From assembly GCF_029502005.1 (NCBI RefSeq), contig NZ_JAMQOT010000004.1, forward strand, positions 411,097 to 475,096: DNA of 64,000 nucleotides, in the 5' to 3' direction. Positions 1 through 9,800 of this stretch are shown here, piece by piece. The position numbers and the translations under genes are program-made. The notes under the pieces were generated by a model. The model searched no databases. It had not been told where the DNA came from and was given only the letters and a program-made list of their open reading frames with translations. Position 1 is the first letter of the stretch; the number at the start of each line of letters is the position of its first letter. Source of the stretch: Natrinema salsiterrestre. GTDB taxonomy: Archaea > Halobacteriota > Halobacteria > Halobacteriales > Natrialbaceae.

Positions 1-605
1 ACGCTGACGCCGGCCGGGTTTCCTACGACGGTCATCCCGCCGTTCGCACCGAATGGGTTCGGCCCACTTCCGACGTCGCGACGATCGACGACACCGCCGC
101 AACCGTCACCGAAGGGACCGACGTCCGCACGCTCGAGGGGCGAGAGTCCATCGTCGCGACCGGTCAGTCCCTCTGTGAGCGGGCCGACGACGAGCTCTTC
201 CTCATGTTCACGACGACGGGGCTGCTCGAGGAAGGCTGTTTCCGACGGATCGAGGACGCGGTGGATCGCGGCGTCGACGTCTATCTCGGCTCGCGGGATC
301 AGCGCGTGCGCGATCTCGTCCGGGAGCGGGTGCCCGAAGTCGTCCTCTGGGAGCCCCAGACGGACTGGCTCGACCTGCGGCCCGAGGGCAAGTCAGTCGG
401 TCGATTGGTGTTTGCCGACCGCGAAGCCGTGATGCTCGGCACGTTCGCACAGCCGACGCGGGACGACACCGAGATCGTCGAAACGGCGATTCTGGGCGAC
501 GGGCCGCGTAACGGACTCGTCGTCCTCATGCGTCAGATGCTCGACGCCCGGATCGACGGACTCAATGTGCGAAACGACGAGCACGTCCTCCAGTTCTCGC
601 TGTAG
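1..605 (+). CDS. TrmB-like transcriptional regulator, C-terminal part (5' truncated)
   Basis: An open frame enters from the left edge (first full codon at position 3) and stops at 605, so the start and any DNA-binding domain lie outside the window. About 200 residues are visible. They resemble the C-terminal effector domain of haloarchaeal TrmB-like regulators: an alpha/beta region with a hydrophobic strand (DDELFLMF), a later strand-helix unit around ERVPEVVLWEP, and a final segment resembling the end of such domains (VVLMRQMLDARI). In this family the N-terminus is a winged helix and the C-terminus senses a sugar or other ligand; that part cannot be checked here. The full TrmB regulator at 60086-61153 gives a family comparison. 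The assignment rests on general pattern only, so the family call is moderate; that this is a real gene is well supported by codon use. Confidence 0.6.
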   Translation, partial: ADAGRVSYDGHPAVRTEWVRPTSDVATIDDTAATVTEGTDVRTLEGRESIVATGQSLCERADDELFLMFTTTGLLEEGCFRRIEDAVDRGVDVYLGSRDQRVRDLVRERVPEVVLWEPQTDWLDLRPEGKSVGRLVFADREAVMLGTFAQPTRDDTEIVETAILGDGPRNGLVVLMRQMLDARIDGLNVRNDEHVLQFSL

Positions 606-761
606 CCCGTGATCGCCCGTCCGCTCACTACCATCGCTTTTCTCCCGGTCTGATCGCGGCTCGTCGTACCCGTTATCACCGTCGCATACTGCACACCGGT
701 CGTTACCGTCGTCGAGTGCGAGATGACAATATTTACCCAGTCGGTCACCGCACTCTGCGGT

Positions 762-1595
762 ATGATTCAAAGCGACTGGGGAGACTGGCTCGTTCGCGAG
801 GTCGAGGACGCGAATCCGGACGGCGTCGCGGTCTGGTATCTCGGCTGTAACGGTTTCGTCGTCAAAGGGACCGAGGGAACGACGATCTACATCGACCCGT
901 ATCTCGGGCTGGGCGATCCACCGCGGACGGTCCGGATGATTCCCGTCCCGTTCGATCCGACCGACGTCGAGGATGCCGACGCCGTCCTCGCGACGCACGA
1001 ACACACGGACCACGTCCACGGGCCGAGCCAGGCACCGATCCTCGCGAACACGGGCGCGGCATTCTACGCACCCGACGACAGCCTCGCAGTCGCCCGCGAC
1101 GACGAGGACTGGACCGACGAGTGGGCCGTCACGGACGACCAGCTGTCCGAGGTCAGCGAAGGCGACACGTTCGAGATCGGCGAGTTCACGATTCACGTCG
1201 AGGAAGCGAACGATCCCGACGCGACCCACCCGGTGAGTTACGTGTTCGAACACGACGCGGGGACCTTCTTTCACGGCGGGGACACGAAGCCGAGCGGCGA
1301 GTTCGAGCGGATCGGCGACGAGTACGACATCGACCTCGCGGCGCTCGCCTTCGGGACCGTCGGTCGGATTCCCGACAAGCAGACCCGCGAACCGAAGCGA
1401 ACCCGCTGGTACAACGACGAGAATCAGATCGTCGAGTGCGCCGCCGCCCTTCAGTGCGATCGACTCCTCCCGAGTCACTGGGACATGTGGAAGGGGCTCA
1501 CTGCCGATCCGACGGCGCTTCACCACCACGCGAAGGGATTCGATCATCCGCAGCGACTCGAGGTCGTCGAGATCGGTGACCGCGTCGAGCTGTAA
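762..1595 (+). CDS. UlaG-type metallo-beta-lactamase fold hydrolase
   Basis: A 277-residue protein of the metallo-beta-lactamase superfamily. The metal-binding signature THEHTDH is visible about 80 residues in, followed by a further His in the FHGGDT segment and a late His in PSHWDMW. The N-terminal WGDWLVREVE and WYLGCNGF segments resemble UlaG, the L-ascorbate-6-phosphate lactonase family, so a metal-dependent cytosolic hydrolase is a safe call. The true substrate in haloarchaea is not known and ascorbate phosphate should not be assumed. The start at 762 is preferred over an in-frame ATG at 723 because homologues begin near MIQSDWGDW and the AT-rich stretch at about 726-735 (acaatattta) then sits where a TATA element would be expected. 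The gene stands alone and its substrate cannot be inferred from neighbours. Confidence 0.8.
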   Translation: MIQSDWGDWLVREVEDANPDGVAVWYLGCNGFVVKGTEGTTIYIDPYLGLGDPPRTVRMIPVPFDPTDVEDADAVLATHEHTDHVHGPSQAPILANTGAAFYAPDDSLAVARDDEDWTDEWAVTDDQLSEVSEGDTFEIGEFTIHVEEANDPDATHPVSYVFEHDAGTFFHGGDTKPSGEFERIGDEYDIDLAALAFGTVGRIPDKQTREPKRTRWYNDENQIVECAAALQCDRLLPSHWDMWKGLTADPTALHHHAKGFDHPQRLEVVEIGDRVEL

Positions 1596-1608
1596 AAATA
1601 TTCCAGTT

Positions 1609-1640
1609 CGGACATGAGTCCGTCCGTACAATTTATGGTA
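1609..1640 (+). promoter_or_regulatory. Inverted repeat and TATA-like element upstream of the acidic coiled-coil gene
   Basis: The inverted repeat CGGAC-atga-GTCCG lies at 1609-1622, just after the upstream stop codon. It is followed by an AT-rich stretch (caatttatgg) about 30 nt before the ATG at 1665. The spacing fits an archaeal TATA element. The repeat could be an operator or a transcript-end hairpin; both are inference. Confidence 0.4.
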
Positions 1641-1664
1641 ATGGTATGGTAACGTTCGGTTCAT

Positions 1665-3362
1665 ATGAGTAGCACCGCCGACACGGACGACGTGATCGAG
1701 GTCAGTACCGACGGACTCTCCGTCCGAAAGACGTTCGCGGCGGACGAGTTTCCCGTCCCGGCGATCCGATTCGAGATCGAGTCGGACCGGTCCGACCCCG
1801 TCACCTTCCAGCTCTCCGAGGATATTCCCGAATCGTTCCCGATGGACAAAGTCGGGTTCCACCCGGACTTTCACAGCGACGACTGGACGGCGTTTCAGGA
1901 CCACCACGTCGAGTTCACCGCGACGCTCGAGCCCGGCGAACGCCTCGAGACGGTCTACGGTATCCAGATCGACGACGAGAGTCGAGCCGCCGAGTTCCTC
2001 GTCGAGCCGACGATCGTCGAACGCGACGGCACCGACGACGATTCGGACGCCGACGAAGTCGACGACGAAGTCATCGGAAACATCGTCTCGGACGATCAGA
2101 ACCAGGCCGTCAAAGACATGATCTCCGGCGAATCGGACTCCGTTCCGGGGCTCGAGACCGACGAGTCCGAGGAGGCGTCGGCCGACTCCGGCGCGGAAGA
2201 CGACGCTGCCGGAACCGAGGACGACGCCAGCGGGCTCGATCTCGATCTCGGTGACGTCGACCCCGAACCCGAGACCGTCGATGCCGGCGCGGACGACGCC
2301 GAGGAGGACGACACGCCCGATATCGACCTCGGGTTCGAGGAAGAGGAGATCCCGGAGCCGGACACCGACTCTCCCGACGGGGACGACGAGGACGACGAGC
2401 CGACCGTCGAACTCGATCTCGGAACCGACACGGACGAGACCGAATCGGCCGAGGCCGGCGACGCGTCCGTCGGCGACGAGCCGACCGACACGGACACCGA
2501 GATCGATCTCGATCTCGAGGAGTCGGCGGCGTCCGTCGAGGAAGACGACGAAGCGATCGAGGAGTCCGACGCCGTCGAGGCGGCAGGTCCGGACGACGAG
2601 TCGGAACCTGCCTCCGACGAAACCGAAGCCGAGCCGCAACTCGACGCCGAGTCCGAGCTCGAACCGGAGCCGGACGAGACGACCGACACCGACGAACCGG
2701 ACACCGGAGACGACGAACCCGGAACGACCGGCGTCGAAGCTGCCGCCGCGGCGGCCACGGCCGACAACGCCGACGGATCGACCGCATCTGCCGAGACGGG
2801 ACCGAATACCGGCCCCGAGTTCGGCGGGTCGATCGCGACCCGTCTCGCGACCGAGATTCGCGACGGAGAGGTAGACAACGACGATCTCGACGCCATCCAG
2901 TCCGCACTCGACCTTGAGCCGTCGGGCCCCGACATCGCGAAGGTCGAGCACCTCCAGAACCGCGTCGAGGAGGTCGCCGCTTACACCGGCGCGCTCGAGA
3001 CGTTCCTCGAGGAGAACGGAACCGGCGCACAGCTCATCGAGGACTTGCAAGCCGACATCGAGGAACTCGAGGAGGACGTCACCGATCTCACCGACTGGAA
3101 CGGCGATCTCGAGACCGACCTGAACGAGATCGACGACGACGTCGACGAACTCGAGGGAGCGGTCGACGAACTGGCGGGAGACATCGATTCGGTCGACGAC
3201 GACGTCACGACGGTGTCCGAGGACCTCGAATCGGTCGAAGACGACCTGGAAACCGTCGAAGGAGACCTCGAGACGGTCGAGGACGAACTCGAAGACGTGC
3301 AGGAAGACGTGACCGACATTCAGGAGTGGCGCGACCAGCTCGGATCGATGTTCTCGGAATAA
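1665..3362 (+). CDS. Acidic protein with N-terminal beta domain, Asp/Glu-rich linker and C-terminal coiled coil
   Basis: A 565-residue protein of unknown function. Three parts can be seen. Residues 1-115 form a compact, beta-rich region that looks like an immunoglobulin-type or binding domain. Residues 120-370 are a low-complexity linker of Asp, Glu, Thr and Ser (many DxDLDLG or EPDTD units) ending in an Ala stretch. Residues 375-565 are helical: a region around DGEVDNDDLDAIQSALDL, then a long heptad-like stretch with repeated DLE-x-V-E-x-D units, expected to form a coiled coil. No signal peptide or membrane segment is seen, so it is probably cytoplasmic. The linker composition is extreme even for a halophile. 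It may act as a scaffold or structural filament, but nothing in the neighbourhood names a role. Translation in other frames gives long artefactual ORFs. Confidence 0.75.
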   Translation: MSSTADTDDVIEVSTDGLSVRKTFAADEFPVPAIRFEIESDRSDPVTFQLSEDIPESFPMDKVGFHPDFHSDDWTAFQDHHVEFTATLEPGERLETVYGIQIDDESRAAEFLVEPTIVERDGTDDDSDADEVDDEVIGNIVSDDQNQAVKDMISGESDSVPGLETDESEEASADSGAEDDAAGTEDDASGLDLDLGDVDPEPETVDAGADDAEEDDTPDIDLGFEEEEIPEPDTDSPDGDDEDDEPTVELDLGTDTDETESAEAGDASVGDEPTDTDTEIDLDLEESAASVEEDDEAIEESDAVEAAGPDDESEPASDETEAEPQLDAESELEPEPDETTDTDEPDTGDDEPGTTGVEAAAAAATADNADGSTASAETGPNTGPEFGGSIATRLATEIRDGEVDNDDLDAIQSALDLEPSGPDIAKVEHLQNRVEEVAAYTGALETFLEENGTGAQLIEDLQADIEELEEDVTDLTDWNGDLETDLNEIDDDVDELEGAVDELAGDIDSVDDDVTTVSEDLESVEDDLETVEGDLETVEDELEDVQEDVTDIQEWRDQLGSMFSE

Positions 3363-3443
3363 GTCGGTTCACCGGACCGACCGTGATCGACGTAGAGTCC
3401 CGAAACGCAACTCGTTTATCCGTCGCCGGTAGAGGATCGGTCG

Positions 3444-4370
3444 ATGGGTGAGACGATACCGATCGCCGTTCCACGAAAGGGGCGACCGCTCGAGTCGGTG
3501 CTCGAGCGGATCGCGGAGCGCCTCGACGTTCCCGAACTCGCGGACGACATTACCTCGACGCTCCGCCACGAAAAGGCACTCACGAAGGGAACGCTCGATC
3601 CCGACGGGGAGGACGTCTACCATCGTCTCGCCGACTACAGCACCGTCGCCGATCCGACCGAACCCGAGTACACGCTCCTGCGGGACGACCGCGCCGGGAA
3701 ACCGAGACGGATCGTCTTCGACAGCGTCACGATCCCGATCGGGGGCATCGACGGTGCCCCAGAGGGCGCGGCGATTCAGCTCGTGGGCCGCGAGGAACCG
3801 TTCCGCGCCCTTCGGACGCACGAATTCGGACTCGGGTTCGACAGCGCCGATCTGGTTCTCGAAGAGGTCGTCGAACTCCGACCGGAGCCGCTCGACCGAA
3901 TCGCCGACGTCAACGCTCGGATCAACCCCGCCGATACCGACGTCCAGGTCGTCACGGGGCTCGGCGATACGGTCTACCACACACTGTTGGCTACGCCCGA
4001 TGTCGCACCGTCCCCGGGATCGCTCGATCGCGACTTCCTCGAGACCTACGAGGGGCCGCTCTGTATCGAACCGCGATACGAACGGCTCGTCCAGGCGGTG
4101 CTCGGGACGCGGGCGCTCGAGGGGATCGAGTTTCGGTACCCCGACGACGGTCGCGAGGAGGAGGCAGCGATCGCCGACGCCGGGTTGGGGGTCTACCTGA
4201 CCGTCACCGGGTCCACGGCCCGCGATCACGGTCTTCTCCTCGGTGAGCAGCTGTTCCCCAGCGAGACCGTGTTGCTCGAGAACACGGCGGAGACGACCGA
4301 AACGGTCGAGTTCGTTCGCTCGTTGTTGAACGGGGGCGACCTCGAGACGGAACTCGCGGTCGGCCACTAG
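3444..4370 (+). CDS. HisG-like protein (ATP-phosphoribosyltransferase-related fold)
   Basis: A 308-residue protein whose first residues (IPIAVPRKGRPLESVLERI) match the start of the catalytic domain of HisG, which begins with a beta strand and then a KGR motif. The later GLGDTVYHTLL region is reminiscent of HisG-type periplasmic-binding-fold domains. HisG joins ATP and PRPP in the first step of histidine synthesis, but the central phosphate-binding segments of authentic HisG are not obvious, and no other his gene is nearby. It is therefore better called a HisG-like paralogue of unknown function. It follows the coiled-coil gene by about 80 nt on the same strand, with a TATA-like tttatcc around 3414, so it probably has its own promoter. 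Confidence 0.6.
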   Translation: MGETIPIAVPRKGRPLESVLERIAERLDVPELADDITSTLRHEKALTKGTLDPDGEDVYHRLADYSTVADPTEPEYTLLRDDRAGKPRRIVFDSVTIPIGGIDGAPEGAAIQLVGREEPFRALRTHEFGLGFDSADLVLEEVVELRPEPLDRIADVNARINPADTDVQVVTGLGDTVYHTLLATPDVAPSPGSLDRDFLETYEGPLCIEPRYERLVQAVLGTRALEGIEFRYPDDGREEEAAIADAGLGVYLTVTGSTARDHGLLLGEQLFPSETVLLENTAETTETVEFVRSLLNGGDLETELAVGH

Positions 4371-4533
4371 GACTACCCGATCTCGAAATCGGTCGGTTCG
4401 GTACTTCGATCCGTACCGAACGGTGACGAACCGGCTTTTTCTCGTGTCGCACCCTCCGATCCACCGACTCCAGGACATCGAGTGGGGACACCGTCGATCG
4501 GTTGTCCGGAATCTGGACAGGAGAATCATATTA

Positions 4534-4543
4534 TTTTTATACT
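4534..4543 (+). promoter_or_regulatory. TATA box of the membrane-protein gene
   Basis: A strong AT-rich element (tttttatact) lies 22-31 nt upstream of the ATG at 4565, inside a locally AT-rich stretch (4528-4564). This spacing indicates a leaderless transcript, common in haloarchaea. Confidence 0.6.
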
Positions 4544-4564
4544 TTTAGTAGATGAAATAACATA

Positions 4565-6046
4565 ATGAGATACGGTGGGGAAACTCGAGTGGAACGATAC
4601 TTCGGACGAGAGTGGAGAACGCGTCCGGAGATTTCAGTCTACAAGGGCATGGCCCTGTTTGGAACGGTTCTGGCAGTGCTGCCGGGAACGGTGACAGCCC
4701 ACGGTTCGGGAGCCAGATACGAACTGGGGATTCCGCAGTCGCTGTTCCTTCTCGCGGGCGGTGCCGCCGTGGTCATCTCGTTCGTCGCTGTGAGCGTTCT
4801 GTCCGGAGGCAGTGACGAGGCCTTTTCGTATCGCTCCCGGCGTCTGTCGACGACGCCGCTTCGGGTGTTCCAGTCGTCTTCGGTGGTCGGGGCCGCTCGG
4901 TTCGTCGCCGTCGGCCTGCTCGTCGTGAGCGTCCTCGCCGGATTTTTCGGCCCCCAGTCCTCGGACGCGAACCTGCTGACGAATCTCGTCTGGGTCGGGT
5001 GGTGGATCGGCTACACGTTTTCGGTCGTCCTTGTCGGGAACACGTGGCCAACGATCAATCCGTGGAAGACGTGTTACGAGCGGGCAACGAGCCCCTTCGG
5101 TCGCGAGCTTTCGTTGGAACGCTCCTACGAGTGGGGTCATCGACCGGCCGTGGCGTCGTTTCTCGGGTTCGCCTGGCTCGAGGTGATCGCTCCGTTCTCG
5201 GCGTCGCCCCGATGGATGGCCGGGATCGTTCTCGCGTATTCGGTGTACCTCTGGGCCGGGATGTTCGTGTTCGGAACGGAGACCTGGCTGCGGAACGCCG
5301 ATCCGTTCACGCTGCTGTTCGACTATCTGGGGCGGTTCGCGCCGCTGTCGTTCGGGCCGGACGCCGAGGTCCGGATGTACGGGGTCGCGCTGGTCGACGG
5401 TGACGAGGGATTGTGGAAGCCGGGCGCGCTCGCGTTCTTCGTCGCGATCTTGTACACGGTCACGTTCGACGGCTTCCTCGGGACGCCCGACTGGGCGGTG
5501 ATCGCTAACGGGGTCCCGGCGCTCCCGATCCCGTATCTCACGTCGACGCTCCTGATGCTCGTTGGCTTCGTGCTGTTCGTCGAGGTCTTCGGTACCGTCG
5601 CCTGGTTAATGAAGCGGTTCGTGGGTGACGTTACACCCGACGAGGGATACCTCGCTCGTCGGTTCGCCCTCTCGCTGTTGCCGATCGCGATCGCGTATCA
5701 GCTCTCGCATTTCTTCCCGCACCTCCTGCTCCGGGCACAGTACCTCGTATTGGCCCTGCTGGACCCCTTGGGACTCGGGTGGAATCCGCTCGGCCTCGCC
5801 GAGTTCGAGCCGGTCCACGAAATACCGCTTCTCCCCGTGCAGGCCGTCTGGCTTACGCAGACCACACTCGTCGTCGCCGGCCACGTCGTCGCCGTCTGGG
5901 TCGCCCACCACGTCGCGATGGACGTCTTCGAGGAGCGCCGGAGCGCGATACGGAGTCAGCTGCCGATGACGGCCGTCATGGTCTTCTACACGATCGTCGG
6001 ACTGCTGATCCTCACGCGGGCGGCCGTCGATCCGCCGCTTCCCTGA
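4565..6046 (+). CDS. Polytopic membrane protein, unknown function
   Basis: A 493-residue integral membrane protein with roughly ten to twelve hydrophobic segments spread over its length. After a short charged N-terminus, the first segment (about residues 28-45) is followed by THAHGSG-like external sequence containing a His; further segments run at about 57-78, 103-125, 135-158 and onward to the C-terminus. A conserved-looking loop holds NTWPTINPWKT, and a helix near 365-395 has several His residues. Similar bacterial proteins have been loosely annotated in databases as fenitrothion hydrolase; I do not consider this a functional assignment. It lies 840 nt upstream of the multicopper oxidase on the same strand but appears to have its own TATA box, so a working link to that enzyme is possible but unproven. 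Confidence 0.7.
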   Translation: MRYGGETRVERYFGREWRTRPEISVYKGMALFGTVLAVLPGTVTAHGSGARYELGIPQSLFLLAGGAAVVISFVAVSVLSGGSDEAFSYRSRRLSTTPLRVFQSSSVVGAARFVAVGLLVVSVLAGFFGPQSSDANLLTNLVWVGWWIGYTFSVVLVGNTWPTINPWKTCYERATSPFGRELSLERSYEWGHRPAVASFLGFAWLEVIAPFSASPRWMAGIVLAYSVYLWAGMFVFGTETWLRNADPFTLLFDYLGRFAPLSFGPDAEVRMYGVALVDGDEGLWKPGALAFFVAILYTVTFDGFLGTPDWAVIANGVPALPIPYLTSTLLMLVGFVLFVEVFGTVAWLMKRFVGDVTPDEGYLARRFALSLLPIAIAYQLSHFFPHLLLRAQYLVLALLDPLGLGWNPLGLAEFEPVHEIPLLPVQAVWLTQTTLVVAGHVVAVWVAHHVAMDVFEERRSAIRSQLPMTAVMVFYTIVGLLILTRAAVDPPLP

Positions 6047-6703
6047 CGGACGTGCTCGGGAACCGATCGACCCCGCGGCCCCGTATCCGTGACTCGTCAG
6101 TGGTGTCCTCGGGACCGTTCGATCTTCGGGGGGCCGCCCCAGCACGGAACAGCCACCGTTCTTTCCGCGGGAAACCGACTGGCCACACGACGGCAAGTCG
6201 AATTACGACCGTCCCTCGAGGTGGTCTCCGACGAGCGAGGAAACCGCCCGTCTCGACACGGTTCTGTCGTTCGGCTCCCCCTGCGAACGTCGAGTACACG
6301 GCTCGCAGTCGTTCTCAAACGGCTCTCGCTCGGGTATCCACCGACTGCTGGTGGCCCCATTTGGTCAGTCGTAGCGTCGCTCTTCACTTCCGCCCCTTCT
6401 GAACGCTGGAAGTGTGGTGATCGGTCGTATGGGACGTCCACGATTCCCGTCCGGCTTCCGAGCGGAACCCCCTCTCCGTCAGAAGATAAATCACGTAATT
6501 TGCACCGTCTTTCAGACTGTTTCAATGCGTTTCACCCGTTTCAGAACCAACAGTCATCGACTCGAGCGGCCGGTTTCGGCCGTTTCAGTGGACTGTGTTA
6601 ACAGGCATGGAGAGGTTTCTACCCGGTATGACTTCTTCTTTCTCCTCTTCTTCCCGTTACTACAACCAGTGTTTAACTGTGAATGATTTGACGAGAGTAT
6701 CGC
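6047..6703. other. Intergenic region upstream of the multicopper oxidase
   Basis: About 650 nt without a convincing gene. Several overlapping open frames exist on both strands, but they are rich in Arg, Ser and Pro, lack haloarchaeal acidic composition and show no domain. The second half is AT-richer and contains phased TTTCA repeats (6510-6543) and a further pair of GTTTC units at 6573-6587. A TATA-like gtttaac occurs around 6668, about 35 nt before the possible small ORF at 6704. Confidence 0.5.
6510..6543 (+). repeat. Four phased TTTCA repeats
   Basis: TTTCA occurs at 6510, 6520, 6530 and 6539, so spacings are 10, 10 and 9 nt, close to one helical turn. Two more TTTC units follow at 6574 and 6583. 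Helical phasing suggests a binding array for a protein on one DNA face. It lies about 340 nt before the multicopper oxidase start. Confidence 0.55.
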
Positions 6704-6886
6704 ATGCCTGCAAGCATACTGCTTGCTGGTCAGACGGACATGGCCAGTGCAGGGAGACGGAAAACGGTGGGGCGTATCAGCGGCAATCAGACACAGAAAA
6801 TCGAACAGGGTCCAGCGGGCTCAGCGTCAGTTGACGCGGCTGCTGAGATATCCAGTCGGGACTCACAGTCGGGGGACGGCCGATGA
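6704..6886 (+). CDS. Possible small protein overlapping the multicopper oxidase start
   Basis: A 60-residue open frame whose stop codon overlaps the ATG of the multicopper oxidase (ATGA, 6883-6886), the arrangement seen in translationally coupled genes. A TATA-like gtttaac lies about 35 nt upstream of its start. The product is not strongly acidic and has no recognisable domain or signal peptide, so it could be a leader ORF or a chance reading frame. The overlap is the main support. Confidence 0.3.
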   Translation: MPASILLAGQTDMASAGRRKTVGRISGNQTQKIEQGPAGSASVDAAAEISSRDSQSGDGR

Positions 6887-9800
6887 CTGACGGCGAACTG
6901 CCCGACGATACTGGAGACGACGCTACCGTCAGCCTAGACGATATCGCTGGGTACGATTCGTCTACTCGACGGACGTTTCTCAAGGGTGCCGGCGCGGTGA
7001 CGATAGCGAATTCGATGGTGGGCAACGGGTGGGCACAACCCGGAAACGGAAACAGAAATAAAAAGGCACAGAACGGTGTTCGCCACTTCACCGTCCACGC
7101 GATCCAGGTCGACATCGTCTACAATCGATTCGGCCTGCATCAGCCAAACGGGGCGATGTACGTCCTCGAGGAGAATCTCGAGGCTGCGAGGAAGGCGTCG
7201 GGTGTCGCTCCGGACAACGGGTTCGATCTCCTCGGGGGACCAGAAACCACAGACGTCGTCGACACGTCGGTCATCGAGCCACTGACGATCCGCGCGAACA
7301 AGGGCGAGACCGTCCGAATTGAGTTTGTCAACCACCTCGACCAGCCGGCCTCGATGCACCAGACCGGGCTCCCGCAGGATCCGAAGGATTCCGACGGGAT
7401 GAACGTCGGGTACAACCCCAGTACGGTCGCTCAGCCGGGAGAGACGGTTACCTATCAGTGGCAGGCCACCCACCTTGGCGGGCACTTCTTCTACGACGGC
7501 GCCCATCAGGGATTCAATAGCCCCGACGAGGAACCGGCAACGGCCAATCACCTCTCCCGTGGGCTGTTCGGGACGCTGGTCGTCGAACCAGAAGGCGCGA
7601 CGTGGACGGATCCGGTCACCGGCGGCCCCCTCCGGAGCGGGACGAAGGCCGACATCCACGACCCGAACCACATGGGAACGAGCTATCGCGAGTTCGTCCC
7701 GCACTACCACACGCCGTCGGGGGTGTACCTCCCGGACGGCACTGAGAAGAAATGGCCGGAGGATAGTACCAAGCAGACCACACACGGTATCAACTACCGG
7801 GCTGACGGGACTGGCCCCCGCGTCAACCAGACCGAGGCTCAGCTCCAGCCCCACACCCTCAAACGGCTGTTCTACTCCTCGTGGATCAACGGTGATCCCG
7901 GTGGCGGTGACAACGTTTTCAACGCGTACAAGGGCGACTCGATCAAATTCGTGCCCGTCGGCGCCTCGCTCGAGGAGAACCACGTTCACCACCTCCACAA
8001 CAGTCGGTGGAAGACCGTCCCCGGTCGAACCGATTCGGACACGATCGATGCCCAGACGCTCGGTCTCGGTACGTCCTACCCCGAGTATCTGATCGCGGCG
8101 CACGGTTCGAACAGGGGGACCGCGGTTCACGATGCGGAGCAGAGCGTGCGCCAGAACATGACGTACGGGGAGGCGTTCGACGCGGGCGGTGCCGGCTACG
8201 TCCACGGCGGTGCCGGAGACGTCCTGTTCCACTGCCACCTGTTCCCCCACTACGCGGAGGGGATGTGGGCGTTCATGCGCGTTCACGACAAGGAACGCGC
8301 CGACCTCCAGCCGCTCTCGAACACGAACATCGTTACCGACCCGTCGTCGGTCGACCTGCCGCTCAAAGACGGAATCCTCGGTACGGGAACGGATATCCCC
8401 GGGTTCCCCGATTACGTCCCCGGAACCAGAGGCGAGTTCCCGCCCAAGCCCGTGGCGGCCCCGTCCGGGACGACGAACCCGCGCGCCCCGACTGCGGCCG
8501 AACGGAAGGCCGGATTCACGACGGACGTCGACGGCGCTCCGTACCAGGACCCGGTCGTGGACGAGAACGCACCGGAGCGCAACCACACGATCCACGTCCT
8601 GCAGGGGAAGGACATCGGAGATATCGTGTACAACGATGCCGGCGATTACGACCCCGAGAGTCTGGTGTACGTCCACGAGGACGACGTCCAGGCCGCGAAG
8701 AACGGCGATCTGAACCCCGAACCGCTGTTCATCCGCGCGAACGTCGGCGAGGCGGTGAACATGACCCTCGTGAACGAGTCGGAGTTCCCGATATCGATCC
8801 ATCCCCACTTCGTCGGGTTCGACAATCAGGGCACCGACTCGACCCCGTCGATCGGGTACCAGACCGAGCAAAGCGTCGAACCGGGCGAGGAACGGACCTA
8901 CCGCTGGTACGCCGACGAAGAAGGCCCGATCTACTTCCACGACCACGCGGTCGGTGCGGAAGAGGCCCAACACGGCACGTTCGCCGGTCTCATCGTCGAA
9001 CCCGAAGGCTCTCGACACCTGGACCCCTACAGCGGGGAGCCGATCGACAGCGGTGCCCAGGCCATCATCGAGGTGCCCGACGGCACCGACTTCCGCGAGT
9101 TCGGCCTCCACTACAACGACTTCGTCCCACTGCGTGACAGAGGAACGGGCGAATTCGTCAACCAGCAGCGCGAGCACAACCTGAATCTCGGGACGACCGC
9201 CATCAACAACCGGAACGCGCCGTACTACCATCGAAACGACGACGGCGCAGCGTACGTCCACAGTTCGGCAGTCAACGGGGACCCGGCAACCCCGCTGCTC
9301 GAGGCCTACTCGAACGACCCGGTCCGGGTTCGGCTGTTCCAGGGTGCGTTCGAGGACCAGCACAACTTCCAGCTCCACGGGCGCCAGATCGAGCCGGAAG
9401 GCCTCGACGAACAGGACACGGTGTCCCAGCTCATTAGCCCCTCGGAAGCGTTCACGTTCATGATCGACCCCTACGACTCGCCGGACTCGCCGGACTTCGA
9501 CCGCATGCCGAACCCGGCGGGGCTGCCGATTCAGGACTACATGTACGGGTCGGGTATCTCCGACGACCGGTTCACCGGCATGTGGGGCATCCACCGCGTG
9601 TTCGAGGCGGCGGCACCGCACCTCGAGCCCCTCCCCGACCGCGGGACGCCGGCGGGCAAGGTCACCGAGAACCAACTCGAGCAGATGGGCCATTCGGCAC
9701 CGTTCGTCGGCATCAACCGGCTGAAGAACCAGGGGCAACGAGCCCGATTGCTGTACGAAGCCGGGGACGATCGAACTCTCACGCCGGATACGGCCGACCG

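Noticed and set aside
393..3050. Very long minus-strand frame of 885 codons
   Set aside because: It runs antisense to the metallo-hydrolase and the acidic coiled-coil gene. Its long Val/Leu/Arg/Gly stretches are the reverse reading of Asp/Glu codons; no domain is visible.
6934..9738. 934-codon minus-strand frame inside the multicopper oxidase
   Set aside because: A mirror of the oxidase coding sequence with no independent features; the forward frame has clear copper motifs and a Tat signal.
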